A DNA stretch of 61,806 nucleotides from Oscillospiraceae bacterium. GTDB lineage: Bacteria; Bacillota; Clostridia; Oscillospirales; Oscillospiraceae. The stretch covers positions 1 through 61,806 of the forward strand of contig JAHHRR010000004.1 in the NCBI GenBank assembly GCA_020025655.1, in the 5' to 3' direction. The notes below the pieces were generated by a model. The model was not told the DNA's origin, did not search any database, and was given only the letters and a program-made list of their open reading frames with translations. Every line of letters starts with the position of its first letter. Position 1 is the first letter of the stretch. Below are positions 8,735 to 15,833 of this stretch, in pieces. The position numbers and the translations under genes were made by a program.

Positions 8735-9304
8735 TCAACTGACAGCAGGCCAGCCGACTGCATCCAGTACCTTCTGACCATTGTTATCAGACTGAACAGC
8801 AGAAGCTGAGACATTGACGCTTATGGTACTGTTTTTATATTCGTTTCCCATGTCTTTTGAAAAAGTAACTGTGGTAAAGAGAGGCTCGCTGGTTTCACCG
8901 GGCTTTAAAATCTGATTGTAGTAATAGAAACCGTCTTTTTCGGTCCAGTGCTCTTCGTTGATGTCAAAGCTTATAACAGAGGGATCAACTGTGCCGGCGG
9001 CTCCGTCGGAGAGGGCAACAGTTGTATCTACGCTAACTCTTACCCATGCTTCATTGCTGCCGGTATTTACTACCTTGACAATTTTACTCTCTTCCGAGCC
9101 GGGGGCCAGCCCCTCTACATCATGGAAGGGGCGTTCAGCTCCATCTTCACCGATAGCCGTCTCTTTCAGCTCAATGTCAATGTTGCCGGTGGTAATAACA
9201 TTATGGGCCTGCTCTGAGGCGGTAAAATATGCAAGCGAGCCTGCTGCCGAAATACCCAGACAGCAGACTATCAATGCTATCACCAGAATTTTCAGTTTTC
9301 TCAT
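8735..9304 (-). CDS. TasA/camelysin (CalY)-family secreted subunit
   Basis: The 189-residue protein has the most canonical SipW-dependent signal of the cluster: a hydrophobic core followed by GSLAYFTASE, then mature sequence starting near residue 30. The body matches the camelysin/TasA fold: NVITTGNIDIEL, an EGLAPGSEESKIVKVVNTG block and YYYNQILKPGETSEPLF. Known relatives are extracellular fibre proteins of biofilm matrices (TasA, CalY). It lies downstream of the major subunit, separated by a 158-bp region with two hairpins, and just 14 bp before the VWFA gene. A filament or adaptor subunit is likely. RBS AAAGGAG before the ATG at 9304. Confidence 0.8.
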   Translation of the reverse strand: MRKLKILVIALIVCCLGISAAGSLAYFTASEQAHNVITTGNIDIELKETAIGEDGAERPFHDVEGLAPGSEESKIVKVVNTGSNEAWVRVSVDTTVALSDGAAGTVDPSVISFDINEEHWTEKDGFYYYNQILKPGETSEPLFTTVTFSKDMGNEYKNSTISVNVSASAVQSDNNGQKVLDAVGWPAVS

Positions 9305-9390
9305 AAGAACTCCTTTCTTGACCTCATTTCAGCTCATATATGTTTTACTCTGAACCTGATTATGGGGGATTATGCCGTATCTTTTCTGCA

Positions 9391-9445
9391 TAGTATAACA
9401 GCCGAAAAAATCGGCTGCTATACTATGCACTGCCCCGAAGGGCAG
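9391..9445 (-). terminator. Double hairpin after the major subunit (partial terminator or mRNA stabiliser)
   Basis: Two stem-loops follow the major subunit gene in transcription order: CTGCCC/GGGCAG at 9430-9445, then a 15-bp stem (TAGTATAACAGCCGA at 9391-9405 with TCGGCTGCTATACTA at 9411-9425, one mismatch-type pair). There is no T run after the second stem. They probably set the major subunit transcript above the downstream genes by partial termination or 3'-end protection. Confidence 0.5.
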
Positions 9446-9462
9446 AGCATAACAGTTTAGAT

Positions 9463-10098
9463 TCAGGGCTGAGCAGTAGTGGAGAAAACACTGAAAGCTT
9501 CATGAGGTCCGGAAACACCGATAGCCTGAGACAGGTATGCATAGAAGTCGAGTTTGGGAGATTCGCCGAGATCTGCAATATTCTTGGAAACGGTTACCTG
9601 ATTTCCAGCAAGAATTCCGAGGCCGGCTTTGTTGGTGTTGAACTGGAGAGCAGTTGCACCGTCTTCACTGTAAACATATACAAGACCGCCGTTAGGACCG
9701 GAGACCTGAGCGTCACCATTCTTGAGGGGCAGCCACTGTGCATTGACTGCAAAGTTAAGGCCTTCGGGAAGAGTGCTTACAACCTCAACAAAGAGGTAAC
9801 AGAGAGGTGCATCCTTAAGGAAGGTTACATCTACATAAGGATCTTTGGGGAGGTTTACACCGGGAACTACTGTGTAGGCGTTGCTTGCAACTTCTCCAGT
9901 GCCGAGCTTGTAGCTGCCGTCAGCCTGAAGCTCAGCGATATGTTCTTTGAGGGTCAGACCGTTTTCGGGAATCAGTCCACCCATTGCGAAGGTGTTGGAC
10001 ACTACTTCGGTTTTTGCACTGAAAAGTGCGAATGTGCCGGCCACAGACAGAGCTACGACCAGTACCAGAGCTAATGCGATTGTCATGGTTTTTTTCAT
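9463..10098 (-). CDS. Probable major fibre subunit with SipW-type signal
   Basis: The 211-residue protein begins with a hydrophobic leader ending in AGTFALFSAKT, a SipW-type signal. The mature part is beta-rich and less like camelysin than its neighbours, with NTFAMGGLIPENGLTLKEH near the new N-terminus. Its codon choice differs sharply from the neighbours: mostly AAC, TAC, TTC and CTC/CTG, like trigger factor and L19 in this window, which marks a highly expressed gene. With a near-ideal AAGGAGGAG ribosome site, a place directly after sipW and hairpins behind it, it is the best candidate for the abundant filament protein. No cysteine-rich or enzymatic motif is seen. Confidence 0.7.
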   Translation of the reverse strand: MKKTMTIALALVLVVALSVAGTFALFSAKTEVVSNTFAMGGLIPENGLTLKEHIAELQADGSYKLGTGEVASNAYTVVPGVNLPKDPYVDVTFLKDAPLCYLFVEVVSTLPEGLNFAVNAQWLPLKNGDAQVSGPNGGLVYVYSEDGATALQFNTNKAGLGILAGNQVTVSKNIADLGESPKLDFYAYLSQAIGVSGPHEAFSVFSTTAQP

Positions 10099-10185
10099 TG
10101 GATTACTCCTCCTTAAAAATGTTTATTATAATATATGTGGTGAGTGCCTACATATATAATACTGATTGTGCGGCAGGTTAAGCTT

Positions 10186-10725
10186 TCAGCTGCAATGCTT
10201 TCCCTGCTTCTGTTTTTCGACTGTAAAGATATTGACGATATCGGGAACCATCATAAACAGAGCCAGAAATGCGCCGACTGCGATACTTACATAAAGACCT
10301 GGCGGGTTTTGGATGTATGAGACAAGAAAGCCGAGCTTTGGCAGTGAAAACACGGCTTCACCGATAATATTGCTGCTATGTACGGGATTTGCATCTGAGG
10401 TCTGGTTTGCGTCACCTTTGGTTATGCAGTAAAAAGCGGAAGAATCATTTTCGTCAGGTAAGATTTCAACTATTCTGTGGGTTACAATAAAGCCCTCTGC
10501 AAGCTTAAAAGTGATTACGTCACCCGGCTTCAAGCTTGATAGATCAGGCTTTTTTGCGTACAATAGTGAACCGGTGGCAATATCCGGTTCCATAGAGCCT
10601 GACAGCACGGTGTAAACATTAAGTCCGATAAATCGGCCTGCAAAAAGAAGAATTGCCAGCAGCACGACAATGACTACAATAAACATGGAACATATATTCC
10701 AGATTTTTTTTGAAGTTTTGCTCAT
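10186..10725 (-). CDS. sipW: SipW-type (ER-type) signal peptidase I
   Basis: This 179-residue peptidase has an N-terminal membrane helix, the catalytic serine in VLSGSMEPDI (about residue 43), a histidine in FIVTHRIVEI where LepB-type enzymes have lysine, and an aspartate-containing GDANQTSDANPV segment. A second C-terminal helix follows (about 140-165). The Ser-His arrangement defines the ER-type enzymes that cut TasA/CalY signals of the AYFTA kind, three of which are encoded just downstream. It is the first gene of the operon. The ATG at 10725 has AGAGGAAG upstream. No good promoter is seen in the 80 bp before the inverted repeat at 10807, so transcription probably comes from the invertible segment. 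Confidence 0.88.
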   Translation of the reverse strand: MSKTSKKIWNICSMFIVVIVVLLAILLFAGRFIGLNVYTVLSGSMEPDIATGSLLYAKKPDLSSLKPGDVITFKLAEGFIVTHRIVEILPDENDSSAFYCITKGDANQTSDANPVHSSNIIGEAVFSLPKLGFLVSYIQNPPGLYVSIAVGAFLALFMMVPDIVNIFTVEKQKQGKHCS

Positions 10726-10806
10726 ATTTACTTCCTCTGAAATTTTTGAATTTTGAAAAGATTAAATCTGCACTTTAGGGGAGATAATAAGACAGCTATG
10801 TAAAAC

Positions 10807-10837
10807 TATTTCGCAGAGTTTGATACTCTGCGAAATA
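10807..10837 (+). repeat. Left inverted repeat of the invertible segment
   Basis: This 31-bp site consists of two 13-bp arms (TATTTCGCAGAGT / ACTCTGCGAAATA) around an asymmetric 5-bp centre TTGAT. Its exact reverse complement occurs at 12136-12166. The two-arm layout with a short asymmetric centre is typical of tyrosine recombinase crossover sites; the centre gives the site its direction. Confidence 0.9.
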
Positions 10838-10898
10838 AAGCTTTCTTAATTTTATTATAGTTTCTCGTTACAAGCATTTTTTGTAAGATTTGCGCTTA

Positions 10899-11915
10899 TT
10901 AAAATCCTAAAGCGGACAGTTTTTTGATGTTTTCACGCTTCTGCTCCATGGTACTGTGAGCATAGCGGTTCAAAGTAATGCCGGTGTTGGCGTGTCCCAT
11001 AATTTCACTTAAAGTCTTAATGTCAAAACCGGTCTCAAGGCACCTTGTGGCGAAGGTATGACGAAGCGTGTGAAAATGCACATCATTCAGTCCGCAGCAT
11101 GAGGTATATTTTCTGAATCTGTATTGAAGACAGCGTGGTTCCATATAATCTATATTTCCCGTAAGCACATAGTTTTCGGGATTATCTGTCTGCATCAGCT
11201 TGCAAAGGTGCAGAGTTTTGTCTGTAAGGGGAATAATTCGGTTTGATGCTTCGCTTTTAGGGGAGTCAATGACGATTTTTGTCCGTTTATTATCTACCGC
11301 AGAGATGCTGCCGACTCTTTGCATTGTTGAGCAAATGCGCAGATATCCTTCGTCAAGAGAGATGTCTTTCCACCTGAGGGCACACAATTCACCTATTCTG
11401 ATGCCTGTAACCATTGCCAGAAGCACACCGAAGCGGCAGTCATCTATGTTTTCCAGTAAATAATCCGAAAGACAAAGGGCTTCATGTCGAGTAAGAACCC
11501 GCATCTCTTTAACCGGAATTCTCGGACGGCTTATTTTGGATATATTTCCGGTAATGTTTTCCTGCTTATACACGAATTTAAGCAAAGCATCCAGTACGGT
11601 TAATATATCGTGGACAGTTTTAGGGGAGAGAGACTGGGCGTATAAAAGCTCATGGGTATAATTATCAATATCTTTGTCTGTAATATTTTCAGCAATACAT
11701 GAGCCGAAAACAGGAATGATATGTTTCCGTATGATTATTTCGTATTTAGAAAAGCTGGAGTCTTTAAGTGCGGGCTTTTTCATCATAAGCCATTGACTGC
11801 AAAACTCTGAAAATTTTCGTTTATCTCTATATCCGTGAAGACCTGCAATTTTCATCTTATAATTATGCTCTGCCGTATAATTTCTTCCCTTAAAAATGCT
11901 TTCTTTTGGACTCAT
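10899..11915 (-). CDS. Tyrosine site-specific recombinase inside the invertible segment
   Basis: The 338-residue protein has an N-terminal SAM-like DNA-binding domain (about 35-130) and a C-terminal catalytic domain (about 150-335). The catalytic residues are visible: R in GIRIGELCALRW, a lysine in the beta-hairpin region, H and R in HTLRHTFATR, H in MGHANT and the tyrosine nucleophile in LNRYAHS. It is clearly paralogous to the recombinase at 12360-13304. It has an extra basic N-terminus of about 30 residues (SIFKGRNYTAEHNYKMK). It likely catalyses strand exchange at the flanking 31-bp repeats, and because it lies between them its own direction flips with the switch. RBS AAGGAAG before the ATG at 11915. 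Confidence 0.88.
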   Translation of the reverse strand: MSPKESIFKGRNYTAEHNYKMKIAGLHGYRDKRKFSEFCSQWLMMKKPALKDSSFSKYEIIIRKHIIPVFGSCIAENITDKDIDNYTHELLYAQSLSPKTVHDILTVLDALLKFVYKQENITGNISKISRPRIPVKEMRVLTRHEALCLSDYLLENIDDCRFGVLLAMVTGIRIGELCALRWKDISLDEGYLRICSTMQRVGSISAVDNKRTKIVIDSPKSEASNRIIPLTDKTLHLCKLMQTDNPENYVLTGNIDYMEPRCLQYRFRKYTSCCGLNDVHFHTLRHTFATRCLETGFDIKTLSEIMGHANTGITLNRYAHSTMEQKRENIKKLSALGF

Positions 11916-12052
11916 TTATAGCAACTTCCTTTTTTATTGTCTTAGTTTAAATACATAAGTGCCCTGCAATAAAAATGTTGCACTGATCTAAACTGTATTA
12001 TTTTCAGAACAACTCTAGCTGGGCGTTCTTTTATCATTAAAAAACATTAGAT

Positions 12053-12103
12053 ATCATTTTAAAAATGATTATTTGACCCTTGCAATTACTAAAACGGTAT
12101 GAT
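12053..12103 (+). promoter_or_regulatory. Outward promoter inside the invertible segment with adjoining dyad
   Basis: TTGACC at 12073-12078 and TATGAT at 12098-12103 are spaced by 19 bp and read rightward toward the right repeat. A 17-bp perfect dyad (ATCATTTT-A-AAAATGAT) at 12053-12069 abuts the -35 on its upstream side and could be an activator or repressor site. In the opposite orientation this promoter would produce a leader of about 140 nt ending at the sipW start. Confidence 0.6.
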
Positions 12104-12135
12104 AAACTTATGCTGAAATTAGTAAAAAACCTATA

Positions 12136-12166
12136 TATTTCGCAGAGTATCAAACTCTGCGAAATA
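12136..12166 (-). repeat. Right inverted repeat of the invertible segment
   Basis: The same 13-bp arms as the left repeat flank the centre ATCAA, which is the reverse complement of TTGAT. All 31 bp therefore match the left repeat in opposite orientation. Confidence 0.9.
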
Positions 12167-12260
12167 TTTTCCGATAAAGTAAATAGGAAAAAGTTCGCTT
12201 AGGATGAAATTGTGATTGCAAAAGGGGACTTAAAGGCTTTTTGGTAATTGGTAGGATTAA

Positions 12261-12295
12261 GGCAGCGACTCTGTTTTAGGGTGGCTGCTTTTTTG
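12261..12295 (+). terminator. Terminator catching the outward promoter as sequenced
   Basis: GGCAGCGACTC and GGGTGGCTGC form a stem with one mismatch and one G-U pair, followed by seven T. It lies about 160 bp downstream of the invertible promoter and before the second recombinase gene, so it should stop transcripts made in the present orientation. Confidence 0.7.
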
Positions 12296-12307
12296 ATAAT
12301 TTTCTTT

Positions 12308-12319
12308 GTACACGTGTAC
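12308..12319. promoter_or_regulatory. 12-bp perfect palindrome upstream of the second recombinase
   Basis: GTACACGTGTAC is a perfect palindrome about 40 bp before the start of the outer recombinase gene, directly after the terminator. It is a candidate operator controlling that gene; no strong -35/-10 pair was recognised around it. Confidence 0.35.
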
Positions 12320-12359
12320 CTTATATGAAAGCTGTAATTCTATGCCGGAGGACAGAAAT

Positions 12360-13304
12360 ATGGACAACGATGGAACAAACGGACGGAAATTTTCAGATTA
12401 TTGCAATGAATGGCTGGGGGCCAAAAAGCCGGTTGTAAAGATATCGAGTTACTGTAAATATGAAAGGATAGTTCGCCTGCACCTGATTCCGTTTTTTGAA
12501 GAATGGGAGCTTGGGGAGATAAGCGAACAGGAAATAAACTCTTTCAGTATGCTGCTTTCATACAATCTGCATCTTTCCGACAAATCTATAAGGGATATTT
12601 TGAGCGTACTGTCCTCGGTACTGAGATATGCCTATAAACTGAACCACAGTAATAAATCGCTTCCGACTATTCACTATCCAAAGCTTAGCCAAAAGGAAAC
12701 AAGGGTACTTTCCATAAGAGAGCAGAATATACTGCTGGATTACCTGACAAATGATATGGATGAATGTAAGTTCGGCGTATTTCTGGCTATGATTACAGGG
12801 ATGAGAATAGGGGAGGTCTGTGCGCTGCGATGGGCGGATATATCAATAGAAGAGGGAATTATCTATGTAAATTCAAGCTTGCAGAGAGTAGAAAGCTTCT
12901 CACCGAATGACAGAGGCAAAACCCAGCTTGTACTGGGGAAACCGAAAAGTGTTTGCTCTCAGCGCAGCATACCGCTTACCCGAAGAGGACTGGAACTTTG
13001 CAGAAAAATGTATCCTGAGAGTGACGAGTATTTCGTTCTTACCGGATCTGAACACTATATGGAGCCGAGAACTCTCCAGTATAAATTGAAAAAATATACT
13101 GATGACTGCGGGCTTTCCGGAGTACATTTTCACACTTTGCGTCATACCTTCGCTACACGATGCGTCGAGACAGGCTTTGAGATAAAAACCTTGAGTGAGG
13201 TACTGGGCCATGCGGATGTGAATATTACAATGAGGCGATATATGCATTGTTCTATGGAGTTTAAAAAGAAGAATATGGAAAAACTTAATTCATTGGGATT
13301 ATAA
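12360..13304 (+). CDS. Tyrosine site-specific recombinase outside the invertible segment
   Basis: The 314-residue protein is a paralogue of the recombinase at 10899-11915, with the same domain order and near-identical catalytic blocks: R in GMRIGEVCALRW, H and R in HTLRHTFATR, H in LGHADV and tyrosine in MRRYMHC. The start is the ATG at 12360 with GGAGG 8 nt upstream; the longer reading frame upstream lacks a ribosome site. It lies 194 bp outside the right repeat, transcribed away from it, so unlike its paralogue its direction is fixed. Paired recombinases with different directional bias are known from fim-type switches; a division of labour is inferred here. Confidence 0.88.
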   Translation: MDNDGTNGRKFSDYCNEWLGAKKPVVKISSYCKYERIVRLHLIPFFEEWELGEISEQEINSFSMLLSYNLHLSDKSIRDILSVLSSVLRYAYKLNHSNKSLPTIHYPKLSQKETRVLSIREQNILLDYLTNDMDECKFGVFLAMITGMRIGEVCALRWADISIEEGIIYVNSSLQRVESFSPNDRGKTQLVLGKPKSVCSQRSIPLTRRGLELCRKMYPESDEYFVLTGSEHYMEPRTLQYKLKKYTDDCGLSGVHFHTLRHTFATRCVETGFEIKTLSEVLGHADVNITMRRYMHCSMEFKKKNMEKLNSLGL

Positions 13305-13342
13305 AAAGCAGTTCCGGATATATTCAATCCAGAACTGCTTTT
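13304..13342 (+). terminator. Terminator of the outer recombinase gene
   Basis: AAAAGCAGTTCCGGA and TCCAGAACTGCTTTT form a 15-bp stem with one mismatch and a 9-nt loop, then TTA. It begins at the recombinase stop codon and may work in both directions. Confidence 0.75.
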
Positions 13343-13360
13343 AGTATATCTATAAAAATA

Positions 13361-13420
13361 TTGCAGCATATAAATTGCAGGTTATCGGAGAATCCGTACT
13401 ATTTTATTTATATGCTGCAA
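13361..13420. repeat. 15-bp inverted repeat with 30-bp centre
   Basis: TTGCAGCATATAAAT at 13361-13375 is exactly repeated in reverse at 13406-13420. There is no T run, so it is not a standard terminator. It lies between the recombinase terminator and the promoter of the MATE fusion gene and may be a regulator or recombinase binding site. Nothing else was recognised in the 13305-13641 gap besides the promoter. Confidence 0.5.
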
Positions 13421-13466
13421 AATTGCTTATATGATACGTGTTTTAATGGCAATATAGTATATCGTC

Positions 13467-13495
13467 TTGACATCCTCATACTGTCGTGTTATCAT
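13467..13495 (+). promoter_or_regulatory. Strong SigA-type promoter of the MATE fusion gene
   Basis: TTGACA at 13467-13472 and TATCAT at 13490-13495 are spaced by exactly 17 bp. The transcript would have a 5' leader of about 140 nt before the ATG at 13642. Confidence 0.7.
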
Positions 13496-13641
13496 TCCAA
13501 AGTTAACTTAATCTGAAAATGACTTATATAAGTTCACAATTGGGTGAATGTTTCTACAAACTACCGCAAATAGTTTACTATAAGCTGATAAATGCTGATA
13601 GAAACTGCTTGCGGATTTTTAATGCAATAGGAGGAAGGAAT

Positions 13642-15657
13642 ATGGGAGACAACAGTGCATTAGGCGAACAGCCGATTTCAAAGCTGCTGCCGAAGTTTGC
13701 AGTACCGTGTGTGCTTGGACTTCTGGTGGGTGCGCTTTATAATATTGCAGACCAGATATTTATAGGCAACAGCAGTCTTGGATATCTGGGCAATGCGGCA
13801 ACCGGAATATCATTCCCGATTATCTGCCTTGTAAATGCGGTGTGCTGGTGTGTAGGTGACGGTGCAACCTCGTATCTTAGTATCTGCTCCGGACGACAGG
13901 ACAGCGAAAGTGCTCACAAATGTGTCGGCACAGGCATCAGCACTACTTTAATTATTAGCATATGTATTACAATACTCAGCCTTATCTTCTGCAAGCCCCT
14001 GATGCTGATGTTCGGCGCATCCGATCAGACTCTTCAGCTTTCGCAGGATTATTTCAGAATAATCGCAATCTTTTTCCCGGTATACACGCTTTCAAACATG
14101 ATGAACGGTGTTATCCGAGCCGACGGCAGTCCAAACTTTGCTATGGCAGCAACACTGTCAGGTGCGATTTTAAACATTATCCTCGACCCTATATGCATTT
14201 TTGTTCTGGATTGGGGTATTAAGGGTGCAGCTATTGCAACTGTAATCGGCCAGACTGTTTCCTTTGCTGTAAGCGTGGCATATTTCCGCAAGCCCAAAAG
14301 CTTTACGCTTAGAAAAGAGAGCTTTAAAATAGATAAAATAATGCTGAAAAACCTTATAAGTCTGGGTGGCTCAACATTTATAATTCAGGTTTCCATGGTT
14401 GTAATGACCATACTGAGTAATATTACTCTTGCAAAATACGGCGCATTGTCTGTTTACGGAAGCGATATCCCTATATCCGTATTCAGTATTCAGACAAAGG
14501 TATATACTATTGTCAATAATATAGTAGTAGGTGTTGCTCTGGGCGGTCAGCCGATATGGGGATATAACTACGGCGCACATAAGATGGACAGAGTAAGAGA
14601 AGCATACAGATATGTGCTTTTCTCAGCTATGGTCATAGGAATTGTTTCTACTGCATTTATTGAGCTGTGGCCGGAGATTTTGATTAACATATTCGGTAAA
14701 CAGAGCGATCTGTATATGACATTTGCAGTAGAGAGCTTCAGAATTTTCCTTAGCCTGAGTGTTGCGACCTGCTTTATTAAGATATCATCAATATTCTTCC
14801 AGTCAATCGGAAAGCCCGTTCAGGCTATGGTGGCATCTGTTATAAGAGACTTGTTCTGCTTTGTGATATTCACAATCTCTCTGAGCAGAATATTTGAAGC
14901 AAGTAAGCCCGGCAGCGGAATCTATGGCATACTTTTTGCCTCTCCTTTATCTGACCTTACAGCCGGCATTGCAATCCTCATTCTGACAATCATCTTCTTT
15001 AAGAAGCTCAAGTCCGAGACTAAGGAAGAGACTGAGCCTGCGGCAATCAGTGAAACCCGCCCCGGCATGGTTGTCACCATTGCAAGACAGCATGGCTCCT
15101 GCGGTAAGGCAATCGGTGAACTGCTGGCAGAAAAACTGAATGTTCCTTTCTACTCAAAAGAGCTTACCGCACTTGTTGCCTATGAAAGCGGTATGGCAGA
15201 TGAATTCTTCTCTGAAGAAAACGAAGATAAATCCGGTATATTACGCCAGCTGTATCTGAGTACTAAGGCTGCACAGCAGGGAATATTTGCACAGGAAAAA
15301 GTAATCCGCAAGATAGCCGATCAGGGTGCCTGCGTAATTGTAGGCCGTGCAGCGGATTATGTACTGCGCCATTACAACAATGTAGTCAGAGTTTTTATAT
15401 ATGCTCCCAATGACCTTCGGATTGAAAATATTCAGAAGATGTACGGAGACAGCCACGAGGAAGCAAGACAGAATATGCAGAGGGCAGATGAATCCAGAGC
15501 ATCATATTACCGCAGTATTTCCGGTCAGGAATGGTCAGATATGTCAAATTATGATATCTGCATTGATTCATCGGTAGGAAAAGAAGCCTGTGCCGATATA
15601 ATTGCAAACTACATATCAGGCAAAGAAAAGCTCAGCCTTTCGGCGGCTGATTTATAA
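13642..15657 (+). CDS. MATE-family efflux transporter fused to a cytidylate-kinase-like domain
   Basis: The first ~455 residues are a MATE (multidrug and toxin extrusion) transporter with about twelve helices. It begins PISKLLPKFAVPCVLGLLVG and includes the family-typical LYNIADQIFIG and RADGSPNFAM segments. After a short charged linker (KSETKEETE), residues ~465-671 form a cytidylate-kinase-like P-loop domain: VTIARQHGSCGKAIGELLAEKL, then FYSKEL. Separate proteins of both families are common in Clostridia; here they are one unbroken frame. The start is the ATG at 13642 with GAGGAAGG upstream; the 41 extra codons in the same frame have no ribosome site. Export with nucleotide-dependent control is speculative. 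Confidence 0.82.
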   Translation: MGDNSALGEQPISKLLPKFAVPCVLGLLVGALYNIADQIFIGNSSLGYLGNAATGISFPIICLVNAVCWCVGDGATSYLSICSGRQDSESAHKCVGTGISTTLIISICITILSLIFCKPLMLMFGASDQTLQLSQDYFRIIAIFFPVYTLSNMMNGVIRADGSPNFAMAATLSGAILNIILDPICIFVLDWGIKGAAIATVIGQTVSFAVSVAYFRKPKSFTLRKESFKIDKIMLKNLISLGGSTFIIQVSMVVMTILSNITLAKYGALSVYGSDIPISVFSIQTKVYTIVNNIVVGVALGGQPIWGYNYGAHKMDRVREAYRYVLFSAMVIGIVSTAFIELWPEILINIFGKQSDLYMTFAVESFRIFLSLSVATCFIKISSIFFQSIGKPVQAMVASVIRDLFCFVIFTISLSRIFEASKPGSGIYGILFASPLSDLTAGIAILILTIIFFKKLKSETKEETEPAAISETRPGMVVTIARQHGSCGKAIGELLAEKLNVPFYSKELTALVAYESGMADEFFSEENEDKSGILRQLYLSTKAAQQGIFAQEKVIRKIADQGACVIVGRAADYVLRHYNNVVRVFIYAPNDLRIENIQKMYGDSHEEARQNMQRADESRASYYRSISGQEWSDMSNYDICIDSSVGKEACADIIANYISGKEKLSLSAADL

Positions 15658-15833
15658 TCCAGATTTCAGGCAGTGCAGTTTCAATTGCACAGGTATTGCG
15701 GAATTCAAAAAGCTTTAGGAGTAAAAAATAGTATGCTCGTAAAAGTGATACAAAGAAACAACATTGTATTCCATTCTCGCCTGTGCGTTAATTCATAACA
15801 AATCCGCAAAGCGGAATATGAAAGGTTAAGAAT

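Larger units (their letters stand above)
10807..12166. mobile_element. Invertible DNA segment (inverton) upstream of the fibre operon
   Basis: A 1,360-bp segment is bounded by identical 31-bp recombinase-type sites in opposite orientation. It contains one tyrosine recombinase gene and about 220 bp of noncoding DNA with a promoter that points outward to the right. The left boundary is 81 bp from the sipW start. Site-specific inversion between opposed sites is the established outcome for such an arrangement, and would turn the promoter toward sipW. In the sequenced state the recombinase gene itself reads toward sipW, so weak read-through expression cannot be excluded. Confidence 0.85.
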
